Below are positions 26,140-36,593 of a stretch of 64,000 nucleotides of DNA, in pieces. Position numbers and translations under genes: made by a program. Under the pieces are notes generated by a model, which did no database searches, was not told the DNA's origin, and worked only from the letters and a program-made list of their open reading frames with translations. Positions within the stretch are counted from its first letter, which is position 1, and the number at the start of each line of letters is the position of its first letter. The DNA is from Daphnia carinata (lineage: Eukaryota > Arthropoda > Branchiopoda > Diplostraca > Daphniidae). Location of the stretch: NCBI RefSeq assembly GCF_022539665.2, contig NC_081335.1:5332001-5396000 (forward strand). The letters run 5' to 3'.

Positions 26140-28203
26140 TTGCCTTAAAACATGTAACGGCATTCTAACTACGGGGACAATGCTTTACATAATCGTGGCA
26201 GCCTTTTGCAAACTCGGCCACAATGATGGACAATTTTATTCCTGGCGGGTCTAAAATTTTTCGTATTCTTGTGAACACTCCACTAATCAATGTGACGCTT
26301 GTAACGCAAATTGATAAAGAAACAGTAACCATATTAATTAATTTGAGAAATTATCTGCCCAAATCTCGTCTATTGAAAACTAGTACTTATCCCCTACCCG
26401 AGCTGAACAGTTCCAGTCTAATTGATTATCTTGTTGGTGATTATTATTTTTCTTTTTCTGTTTCTCCTTGTCTCCATTTAGTTATGGTTATCAATTATTT
26501 TATTGATTTTTTCTCTTTCTCTCTGGGTTCCTAGTTATTATTATCGCTCCCATCTCCTTATAGAGCAAAAAGAGTTACGACCGAAGAACAAATGGGAATG
26601 CTAACAGAAATTGTGAGAACAGGTTTTGCAACAGCAATTGAACGAGCAGAACAGTTTGCGCAAACGAAACGGCAATCGTCAGTGTATCCCAACGTATAGC
26701 GCGAAGAATGAGGAAGATGTGCTCGAATTCATTGAAGTAATCATTCGAGAAGCTGTGGCAGGTCAATGGGATGATAATCGAAAACTTCGATTACCCAAGG
26801 AAGGTTTACGTGGAATTGTTGCAGAGTAGCGCTGGCAACATGAATTGGAAGTTCCAGCAGGTTGAACTGGCTGGTCAACTGCTCTGTGTGCGGCTTTTCA
26901 GAAACGCTATAACTTTGCCGAATAGGATAAATTAGTGACGACACATGTCCAACAAAAAAATAACGAATTCATCACTCAATACGCCTTGTCAAAAGCTAAA
27001 CTTCGCCGTCAGTTTCCTTATCCGATGACAGAAGCTAATTTTATTCCCTATCTGTTCAAGGAATTTTCTTTTAACAATTTCGCATCTACTACAAAATCCT
27101 CTAAACTCAGTCATCGCCTTTATTCAGAATTATGGAGCTCTAGCAGCAAATGCAGTTCACACTGTCGTAAAAAAATCAGACGTAATCTCGTAAGGGATTC
27201 GTTTAGACGAACAAGTTCAAGAACTCGCTGGATTGAAATTCGGCTAAATGAAAATTCAAGAACCGCACTCTATAACACTTCCAATCAACAATATGGACGG
27301 CCGTGAAACATGCTTAATGGAGAACGGTGGTGCTTGAAATGTAATAATACAGGCCACACACGATTGTCCCCTGAACGATAGTCAACGGTCGGGAAACGGC
27401 CAAGCTGACCCGTAAGCCAGGACCGGCATTAAATGCCTTTGAAGTCCCACCTAATCGGCCTATTATCACCGCATACGTCGCCAACTTAAAAAACAACGTA
27501 AAGGCAGTAGTAGACTCAGGAGTCTCAACAAGTGTAATCAATTGTCCACCACTGCATCCATGGCAACTACGCAATCCTCTCCCATGCCGCTGAAACTAGC
27601 TGATGGTCGCTGTACTGGAACGGTGGGAGAGATCGATGTGGTTGGTCACTGGTGCGGCAACGTAGTGAAACTCACAATTTCAATACAGGAGGAACTTTCC
27701 CATGCTCTAATACTAGGAGCCGACTGGATCCAAAAATCGGAGGAGCTTATATCTACCCATCAGAGGGAAGAGTGATGGTGAAACGATTTATCCAAAATGA
27801 TAACATCACCCCTATATCAGAAGTTGAATATCTACCTATACCCCTCTTTACCGCACAACTAGTCAACCACCGTCTACACTGTTTTTTGTGCCCACAAGAT
27901 TCGCAATCAACGAAAAATATAACTCCACTCATCAAGAAACAAATATTGGGTGAGCATCACACGTATTCTGCTAAACCTGGCGCCGAATGGGTGATTCCAA
28001 ACTGTGTGCTATCGGACGTTGCTGGTGTTACAGTTTGCTTCATTTATGCACACAATTACACAGACATTACAACACAGGACATACAAAATACACACAATTT
28101 ATACTATTTACAACACAATCGCGAAGGGAAGCCAGCAGTCATGCAAGGCTCCATCTTAAGGACTTACGCGAAGGCGGCCAGCAACAGCAGAGCCCCCTCT
28201 TAA
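26140..28203 (+). pseudogene. gypsy-2 gag, protease and linker (5' half)
   Basis: A gag-like capsid region is scattered over frames at 26590-27300 (tracts QWDDNRKLRLPKEGLRG and EFITQYALSKAKL). A zinc knuckle starts at about 27332 with C-x2-C-x4-H; the last Cys is displaced by an apparent 1-nt deletion. A retropepsin DSG follows at 27513-27521 in VVDSGVSTSVI, and its C-terminal ILGADWIQ tract at about 27712-27735. The open frame to 28203 holds a protease-RT linker (HHTYSAKPGAEWVIPN, then IYAHNYTDITT). Reverse transcriptase is absent: the sequence passes into an inverted-repeat structure instead. Confidence 0.72.
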
Positions 28204-28205
28204 CG

Positions 28206-28950
28206 TCCTATCGGACATCGGGCCAAATCCCGAGTCCCAGACTGAATAAAACAGAGGCCAGAGGTCGACTCAGGCTCGACTTGACCTCTAGGGATAGAAG
28301 GGCAACAATCAGGAAAAAGAAGCATAGTAACAGGTTTAACAAAAGATGGCAGCACTTGAAACAGATAACAGAGGGCAACAGTTGCAACACTGGCTGCAGT
28401 CACGTCCCATTACTTAATTCAACTGTAGCGCCAATGGACTTAGTCGCCTATCGCATGATGATAGGCGATCCGCAAGTCATGCGTTGGCTAGCATTGTCGC
28501 TTTGAACGGATGTCGGGAGCTTTAAAAGCCCGACTCTGACAAGTCAGAGGAGTTAGTTGAACAGTAGTCAAGTAGTCATTTATTGAGTAGTCGAGTTGGT
28601 GTGTTGTGTTCGTCGGATAGTCGATTGGGTTGTCACCTGTATTTAGTGTGTATCTTGTGAAGTGAGTCCAATAAACGAACCTTTACCAAGAGTTGTTACA
28701 CAAACTTTCAACCGATTACTTATCGTATCGTAGTAAAAGTCGCTAAAGTTGAGTCTGTCCTTACGAAGGCATGGCTAGAATACAGGATGAAACCTTTCGC
28801 AACTGTTGCTCTCTTGACAGACTTTATTACCATATTCGTTTTCCTTATTACTGTCTTTCCACCTCTAGAGGTCAGGTCGAACATGAGCCGACCTCTGGCC
28901 TCTCTTTTAATTAGACTGGGAGTCGGGATTTGGCCCGATGTCCGATAGGG
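28206..28950. repeat. Long inverted repeat, arms about 125 bp
   Basis: The segment 28206-28330, beginning CCTATCGGACATCGGGCC, recurs in inverted orientation at about 28825-28950 with roughly 80-85% identity by eye. The 490-bp spacer includes an LTR-like block. Part of the region just inside the left arm (GGCAGCACTTGAAACAGA at about 28347) also recurs directly at about 28982, so the locus is a mosaic of direct and inverted copies. Confidence 0.65.
28424..28700 (+). repeat. Putative solo LTR, 277 bp
   Basis: The block begins TGTAGC and ends GTTACA (imperfect inverted TG...CA ends) and contains AATAAA at 28670-28675 close to its 3' end, as in many LTRs. No second copy is in the window, and the flanks (TCAAC and CAAAC) are at best a degenerate duplication, so this is tentative. 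Confidence 0.35.
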
Positions 28951-28984
28951 TCCGGCATGGTAACAAAATCTCACACAAGATAGC

Positions 28985-29236
28985 AGCACTTGAAACACAG
29001 ATGACAGAGCATCAGTTGCAAGAGTGGCAACAAGGTAATGAATCTATTCGTGAACCACTACTTTAATTATTAGGATTTCAGACAAATAAAATAACTAATC
29101 AAAATAATGAAGGTAATGGAAAAGAATATAAACTTGTTGTACCATTCATCCTACGACGCGAACTCCTTGCTGCCTGCCACAATTCACCATATATTGGACA
29201 CTTTGGGGGGTATAAAACTAAAGCCAAATTTGCTTA
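28985..29236 (+). pseudogene. gypsy-2 integrase, 5' fragment
   Basis: Readable pol sequence: an open segment with EYKLVVPFILRRELLAACH, then NSPYIGHFGGYKTKAKF, the H-H half of an integrase zinc finger in gypsy elements. It is cut at 29237 by the DNA transposon. The matching downstream part resumes at 35375. Confidence 0.75.
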
Positions 29237-29846
29237 CCCGTACGAAACGTTAAGCTAGCTCAAACCTTGGGTTAGCTAGCGCAGCTAGTGCTCCAGGCCC
29301 CTCCAAGCTAACGATTTCAAGCTTAAATTTTTTACGATTTAAGCTTCGATTTCGAAGCTTATTTTAACCCGTACAGCGCTGGCTTGCCGTAGTTGTTTCG
29401 TGTAAGCTAAGCTATGGTACTGGGAACGTAAGCTTGTTCACTAATATTTCCTATTGCATATAGTAGCTGCATGCAACCAGCTTATATATATCTGGCTATA
29501 TATATACGGTGACAAAAAAATAAATGAAATCCGATGATTTAAAAATGATTTAAACAACCTCAAAAATGTATTCTGTGTGTAGAATAACTTGGTTAAGCTA
29601 TTATAAATGAAAATTAACCTTCATTTGATTTCAAGGAAAAGGAAGAAACAAGAAGAATAATGGTTAAGGACTAGGAAGAAAAGCGAAAAATACAACAAAC
29701 AACCAACCAACCCGAGAAGTGGCGGAAGCGAGTAGGAAAAATAAAGGAAAAAACAATCACACTTGGAGATACATGAAAGACGGGCAACTGCAAAATGCAT
29801 TGACATAACTGCGATACGCTGAAATGATATTTGTGAAGCAGGGCAT

Positions 29847-31813
29847 TTAATAATCTTCAGTAATGGCGACTGCAAGATCTTCGTCATTTTCCTCGGGCAG
29901 CGTACGTTTTTTTGCCGCATTTTTAACCTTAGATCCACTGACTTGTAGCTTTTCGACGATTGCTTGTTTAATTCGCCTGGAGTCGAAATTAGGAACAGAA
30001 TGCCACTTTTTCCAGCGATCAGGAATGAAATCTAAATGCAAAAGAACAATTAAAGACTCTAGAGATGCATGCTTAAAGTGTAAATACTATTGAGCGCGGT
30101 TCGGAGATAAGGGGGAAACTTATTCTTGGGTAAACTATTTTTTATGCTCCGACATGGCCTTCCAGTTAAGGAGTAAGTAGCCTGTTCTTCTAAGGGCATA
30201 AAATAATCAATAATTGCCCCAACCATTGCATTCAAGCTCTCTTTATTGTCGGCGTCACGTCCTAGAGCAACTGCGTTGCGGAGAACATTGAATTCAATTT
30301 TAAGATCGCCGTCAAAAACAACCTGTTGGTTAAAATGATAAGATATGTTATAATTATCAAAAACGAAAACATAAACGACCATCGCTTACCATCCTTGATT
30401 TTGGGCTGCTATAACAAATGGATTTGGGTGTACTCATTTGCCGATCATTTTCTGATAACTGCTGAATCTTGACGTCCTCGAAAATATCCTTAAGTAACAA
30501 AATGTTTTCTTTTAATCCTGAAACAAAAGAGTCATAAAGAATATTATATTAACCAAAATAAAATAAAAATTAAGCTAATTGTATTACTTGCTGCCAGTCC
30601 AGATGGATGTTCTTCATGCATATTATTTAGCTGCATCTGAAGTTCTTGCACTTCTTTTTCCTTGACGGCCAACTGATGTCCAAGCTCAATAAGTGAGTTT
30701 TCCAATTCCACAACCTTAGATTTTAGATTATCTACCTGTTAAGAAATTAAAGAAGCATTTCAAAAAGATATCTTAATGGAATAAAAACGTACAACGCCTT
30801 CGTTCTTCTCGTAGTCTGCCCATTCTTGATCAGGATCAATTACTCTGTCTTTGGACACTAACAGCTGGTTGGCAGAAGACGCCTCGTTACTAGAACGTTT
30901 TCTGGTAGGCATTTCGTCTTCCACCATCTAGAAAGGATGTGTTGAGAAAGCAACATAATAATAAGCATTTCGATAATGCAGGACAGATGGAAAGGAATTG
31001 AAAATGAATCTGTTAAAATCTTTCGTGTTAAAAATTTACTTCTTTTGAATAGCTTAGCTAAGATAACTACAATATTGCTATGATATTATTAAAAACTGAA
31101 CTGCTTACCTCAAAATAATCTGATGAATGGTTTTTTTCTAATTGTCTTTTCCTGGTAGATTCTCTTGTTTGCTGCCTCGTGATGATTTGAACCTTGTTCG
31201 GAGAAATCATGATCTGTGTTTCAGCTACTTCACCTTGATCCACTGATGATGAACAAGGATGGTGGAATAATTCACGTACATGTGAAGGCTGAACATGTGT
31301 TAAAGTAGTTACATGGCTTGCTCGTTGCTGTTTGTCTGCCAACCTTTCAGGCAGCTCTAGCAGTTGATCCCTTTTATCCTGCAATTCATGTTTATGCTCT
31401 AGCACAACAAAGAAAGTGTTAGGCTACTTTTTACATTGAATAAATCAAACAAAATGCTTTGAAATGTACCTGAATAGAAAACTGGATATCCAACACGGAA
31501 CTCAGACTCAACAGGTACCTTTTTCTGGTAGTCTGTGAGACTCCAAGAGGCTTTGAAACCAGGAGGCCATCTAAAAAGAAAATTTGCAAGGATGTTTAAT
31601 TCTTCTACCCAAATAGAAATAATGGAAATATCAAAAGTGGTAGAAAAAAATATAGTACCTGACGACAAGCTTTCTTTTTTCTTTAAGCCATCGATCCAAA
31701 GTCTTCAATTTTTCAGCTAAACGTTCAGGAAGTTCTGGCTTAAAAATAGCACTTATATGTGCTATTGCAGGGAAACCTTCACTAAACTCAAATAACACAA
31801 GAATTTTAGCCAT
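29847..31813 (-). CDS. BEN-domain-like partner protein of the transposon
   Basis: Eight exons on the minus strand (31659-31813, 31470-31570, 31109-31398, 30793-30927, 30588-30735, 30390-30517, 30088-30322, 29847-30031) close in frame to 458 aa. N-terminal part: globular, with a RWPPGFKASW tract. Middle (86-227): polar, Gln/Ser/Glu-rich with basic RKRQLEK and TRKRSS patches. Residues about 228-270 form a heptad-like coiled coil. Residues about 320-410 resemble a BEN domain, with ATYSLTGRPCRSIKNSL before a basic helix. The end is Lys/Arg-rich, then acidic. BEN domains bind DNA or chromatin in other proteins; here a role in recognising the element's ends is inference. The gene lies inside the TIRs, divergent from the transposase 278 bp away. 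Confidence 0.75.
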
Positions 31814-32091
31814 TCTTTTCCATGTGTGCACACCTCAGGTCACAGGACACAATGAGCGTCTGTATGCCCCACGCCGCCAAATTCTATTCGCTTTGTCTTG
31901 AATTTAACGAAACTGTACCTGTTGCCAATTCGTCTGTCAATAGATTATTATATGGCGTTTGACGTATAACCTTGGTTCGACTTGGCAACTTCTAAATTCA
32001 GATTTTTGACAGTTTTATTTCTTTTGTTTGAATTTTGGTTTTCATCAAGAAAAACATCTACTTTACTCATTGTGATTTATTTTTTGTTCAA

Positions 32092-35001
32092 ATGGAAGGT
32101 AAGGAAAATTCTAGGTACAAGAAAAGAAAAAGAAATTTTCAGGAGGCAAATCGCGAAATGGAAGAATTAATCAACCAAATCTCAGATTCTAATTCTTCGA
32201 CTGACTATTTGTCTCATCAAAATTCAACTAGTTTTCAGGTATCAATAATCCACTAAACAATTCCCTTCACACAAATTGATTAATAACCTTTCCAACTTTC
32301 CTTTTTTAAAAAACTGTCCAGATTCAAACAATGGAATTGCTAAACCATCCTCACGAAGAAGTAGAGTCCCTAACAGTAACAGCAAATCATGTGAATGCTC
32401 ACAGCAGCAGTACACCTGAAGCTCCATCGAGCCACAAAGAAACTTCTCCGCAAGAGGAAATTAATAATTTACTTGATAGTGATTATAACGATGATTTCCT
32501 AAATGATTGTAATGAGTATGATGAGGTGGGTTCGAGTAAATACAGTGTTTGATAGAATTATATCACCTGGAGTTTTCAATTTGTATTAATGGTTTTTTAA
32601 TTAACAGCAACAAGAAATCTTTGACGAAGCTGATCCATCAGTATATTTGCCTTTGTTAAGCACTGCATATTACTTGAGAAATAACTTAACAAAGACTTCC
32701 CTTGGACATCATTTGCAAATTTTACGAATTGCAAGTCATTCCAATTTAAAGGAGCATAGCAGCCCTCACAATTTGCTCGTCAAGTACCGTCACCTAAAGG
32801 GAAACATAAAAAAAGTGTATGTGTGTCGTGAAAAAAAATGTCCACATATTTTAACGATAAACGAGAAACTTAAACCGGCATTGCCAGAAGAAAACCAACG
32901 GTGTGGCCACAAATTTTCCACCAAATCAAGCAATAATTGCTTCGTATTAAGGTTACCTATTGAACAGCAGATAGCCTACTTTCTCCAACACCACGGCCTT
33001 TGCGGTTCCCGTCAAAGTGATCCGGCTATTCGAGGAGACGTGAATTCAGGTGGATGTTATCTCAAGCTCCGCAATCAAGGCATCATCGATGACTTTACCG
33101 TTACAATGCAACTCAACACAGACGGAGCGGAAGGATTTCAGACAAGTAAATATGGTTTTTGGCCCTTAATGGGGATCATAAACGAAGCTCGTTACAAGCT
33201 AAGAAGAAACTACGTCATACTTATGTCACTGTGGTATGGAAATAAGAAACCACCGGCCGCCGCTTTTCTTGACTGGGCGTTGGAAGAGCTCAATCGGATC
33301 CAGCTAAATGGAATAATTGTCAACGATACGAAGTTTTCCGTCCGTGTCTTGATCATTACAACCGACACCGTCGCAAGACCACTTTTACGGAACACGGCGC
33401 AATATAACGGAGAATATGGCTGCGACATATGCTTACATCCAGGTAAGAAGTTTAATTAAAAATTTATTCAAGTTGAATTTTTTTTTCAACTGATGGCCAC
33501 CTCAGATAAAATTTCTATCTTTATATGAATATATGTATAATATCTTTTTTATATATTATTTTTAGGTATAAGGGTCAACAAAGGAAGAGGTTCCACTCGT
33601 GTATACCCTGAGCCCGTATCGAATCCTACCTTCCAAATTCGTACCATGGAGCAACATGTTGAAGATTTAAAGAAGATGTTAACAACTGGCAAGCCAATCC
33701 ACGGAATCAACGGATCGACTTCTCTTTCAAAGTTAAGTGGGCTGGATTTTATTAAGGCGTTTATTCCAGAATATATGCATTGTGTTTGTCAAGGGGTTAT
33801 AAAAATGTTTCTTAAGCTATGGACTTCAGCCAAACATAGCAAAGAAATTTGGTACCTTGGTAGGAAAATTAAAATAATTAATCGTCGTCTTTCGCAAATC
33901 AGGCCTCCATATGAAGCAACTAGAGTAATAGAGTCAATCGACGATTTATCCGTTTGGAAAGCGTCCATGTATAGATCTTTTGCCCTCTATTATTACGTGA
34001 TTCTTGAAGACCTATTGCCTAAAGAATATTTCCGCCACTTTGCGAGTCTAAGTTTCGGACTGTTTGTTCTTTTGCAAGAACAAGTATTAGTCCAAAACGT
34101 GCAAGAAATGGAAATTCTTTTTAAGCAATTTGTCATCGATACTCAACGACTATACGGCATTGAATGGGTTGGGATAAATATTCATTTTCTAACTCACCTA
34201 CCACAATGCGTACTTGATTGGGGATGCTTATGGGCCCATTCCACATTCATTCCCGAGTGGTTTAATGGGGAATTATTGAACCTGTGTAATGGTACTCAGT
34301 CCGTTGCGGAACAGATGGCTAGTAATTATCTAATGAAATTAGCTGTGCGATCAGAAGCTGTTGATTTAATGTCTAAAAATATTCTACCGCCAGCGGTTTC
34401 TTCTGCGCTAACCGATCTATTGCATTTACCCCAAAGTCATTCACGAGGACTGTTCGTTAATAGTGACTCAATTGAACTTCTCGGTCACTCAACTAGCCGT
34501 GAAATTGAAATGGAAGAAGAAGTTGCTCTTAGAAATTTATTCACTTGTGAAAAATTTAAGCATTTTCAAGACGCTTTATTTGATTCGTTCACCATTTATC
34601 CTCGTTTTAAAATTGTTTCCTCAAGATCTCTGTTTACTTCAACAAGCTACACGCGTTCAAAAAGCCGAATTAATTATTGCTTTCTACACAAAAATGGATC
34701 TTTTTTTTTTATAGAAAGCATCGTTCTGTTTAAATTTGCGCCTTTGGAATCTTACTGTTTTATATTGGGGAAAGAATTGGGTCACAAATCAAAAAGTTTT
34801 TTCTTACCTGATCCAATTGCTGGTACCGTATTTAGCGAAATGTTTGGTCAAACAGCAAGACTTGTTGGCAATAAGACAGCACCTTTAATTGCCTTTGATC
34901 CAACAATCGACATCAAAACCAAATGCTTTGTAGCAATGCATAATGATTTAACTGAAACATTTGTTGTAACTGCGCTACCAAATAACCATGAAACTGACTA
35001 A
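32092..35001 (+). CDS. tnp2/EnSpm-like transposase
   Basis: Four exons: 32092-32238, 32322-32525, 32608-33442, 33566-35001; 873 aa, no stops. Residues 1-117: basic then acidic, Ser-rich and low complexity. Residues 118-250: a C/H-bearing region (VCREKKCPH, then RCGHKF) that may bind zinc. Core: QLNTDGAEGFQTSKYGFWP, YVILMSLWYG, TTDTVARPLLRN, YGCDICLHPG and KGRGSTRVYP, then FIPEYMHCVCQGV, the WYLGRKI region, and FLTHLPQCVLDWG with STFIPEWFNGELL. These are signatures of the widespread invertebrate transposases related to plant tnp2. The Asp residues of TDG and TTD and a Glu in FIPEW or FIPEY are candidate catalytic acids (inference). AATAAA lies 30 bp after the stop. Confidence 0.88.
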
Positions 35002-35030
35002 TATTGATTGTATTGATGTTCCGTACACTG

Positions 35031-35036
35031 AATAAA
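35031..35036 (+). terminator. AATAAA polyadenylation signal of the transposase
   Basis: Exact AATAAA 30 bp past the transposase stop and about 320 bp before the right terminal inverted repeat, so the transcript can end within the element. Confidence 0.6.
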
Positions 35037-35374
35037 CTCAAATAATCGCTTTATTGCGTAAACAAAATTTCCTATTCATTTAGATTTTTAGCCTTTTTGT
35101 ACTTGATGCTACGTTGTGATGCCGCCCAATATTTTTCTTATATACAGTATCTAAAATTTTCTAGCTGTTATAAATATGCAATAGCTTAGCATTCGTAAAC
35201 TAGCCAGTAGGCGGACGTTTTTGTGGCTTGCGCAAGCCAAACGAAAACTCGCTGTAAAATTGGTAGCTTACGTATGCCTTCGCGAAGCTAAATTTATGTT
35301 AGCTAACGACCGAGCAGCTTGTGGTAGCCAACACTTTGCGCTCCCCAAAATTCAAGCTTATCGTTTCGTACGGG

Positions 35375-36115
35375 CACTTCAGCCCATAAAACCTCCAAAA
35401 ATTCTGTTTACCCCTTATCGGAATGGACCACGTTGAACTCTTCAGACGCAGTGAAAATGGAAATCGGTACATTCTTGTTGCCATCGACTATCATTCCAAG
35501 TGTATTATTGCTAAACCCGTAATCAATACGTCAGAGGATGTTTTCCAAAAATTCATCCAATTAGACATTATCACTCATCAAAGTTATCCGCGTCGTGTAT
35601 TTACAGATCGTGGTGGTGGATTCACAGCCAAATCCCTGGCTGTGAATCCACCACATGGCTTTTAAAGCCTATGTGAATACTTCTCACACCAACTGGGATT
35701 TAAACGTACCCGATGCAACCTTAGCCTTGAATACCCCACGTCACGAAACTTGGAAAAAAACACAATTCGAAATAGTGTATGGTTGACGACCTGAATTTCC
35801 TCATGAACGACAGTTTCCGTGGCCACCGACACAACATACTGAAAGCCACCAAAACTCTCTACGTTGAGTACGTCGGTTACGAGAAAATGTACATAAAAAT
35901 CGGTTAGAACAGGTCATTGTACAAAAACTAATGCCTAAGTAGGCCTACATCACATTGTCCGTTCCCATCACATAGACCTTATCACATAGTCCGACAATGC
36001 TCAAAAGTAAATTACTTAGTAGAAGACCTTGCAGCAGCAAGACAAAAGACCGTGTGGCGACGATTTCCTGTACACATTAACCAATTGAAACTTTTCAAAA
36101 CACCTCAATAATCCG
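35375..36115 (+). pseudogene. gypsy-2 integrase, 3' fragment
   Basis: Continues gypsy-2 after the transposon: LQPIKPP linker, integrase core MDHVELFRRSENGNRYILVAIDYHSK (first catalytic Asp in AIDYHS), VFTDRGGGF (second Asp), then after breaks SHTNWDLNVPDATLALNT and ERQFPWPP. The GPY/F-side tail is KTVWRRFPVHINQLKLF with a stop at about 36106. A foldback at 35613-35654 disrupts the core. About 35 residues (the C-C half of the zinc finger) that should join the two fragments are absent on both sides of the transposon. Confidence 0.78.
35613..35654. repeat. Perfect 18-bp inverted repeat with 6-base loop
   Basis: GTGGTGGATTCACAGCCA at 35613-35630 is followed by AATCCC and then its exact complement at 35637-35654. 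It lies within former integrase coding sequence, right after the catalytic DRGGGF motif. Confidence 0.95.
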
Positions 36116-36593
36116 ATTGGAAACCCAACATCGTTGTAACGAAAACACGACGAAAAACCATAGGCCCACAAAATATATTGACCAAGACGAAGCGGTAGCG
36201 TTACGCTACCAGAAGACAATAAATAATCAAAACGCGTGGGGGGGGGCGCGGGGGTGGAGCCCAAACCTCTGTGTTATTTGAGGTAGTACCAACATTCAAG
36301 CTGATAAACAACTTTAAAAATTCTCAGGACTATTAAAATTAACATCGTTCCTGGTTCAAGGTGAATTGCAGGGTGTTGGAGGTCGTCTTGAAGAAGTTGG
36401 GTAGCCATTTGAACGACAACATCCCATCTAAAGATCGACCGTTCACCAACAACTCTGGTGGGAAGGCACACGAATCAACAACGCACAGGGCACGCACTTC
36501 GATGAAGGTCAGGAAAATAGACGCTTAACTTAAGGGCGCGACAAGCCTACGCGTCTAGTGTATACTTCATTCCGTTTTTGGAAGCCTCATTCA
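36116..36593. other. gypsy-2 tail or intergenic, no gene
   Basis: Possible 3' non-coding part of gypsy-2. It includes a G-rich run at 36239-36256. No conserved reading frame. Confidence 0.35.

Larger units (their letters stand above)
29237..35374. mobile_element. Two-gene tnp2/EnSpm-like DNA transposon, apparently intact
   Basis: A 6138-bp element with terminal inverted repeats of 20 bp, 19 matching: CCCGTACGAAACGTTAAGCT at 29237-29256 and the complement of CCCGTACGAAACGATAAGCT at 35355-35374. The subterminal 250 bp at each end are packed with AAGCT/TAGCTNA words in both orientations. Inside are two divergent genes without stops or frameshifts: a BEN-domain-like protein (-) and a tnp2-type transposase (+). 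It lies inside the integrase of gypsy-2, which resumes at 35375. Flanks TTA and CAC do not match, so no target-site duplication was found. The animal EnSpm/CACTA-like label comes from the transposase; the termini are not CACTA. Confidence 0.85.

Noticed and set aside
29237-29262. CRISPR or phage-type structure
   Set aside because: The window is clearly eukaryotic (spliced genes, polyadenylation signals, retrotransposons); the repeats are transposon ends, not spaced arrays.
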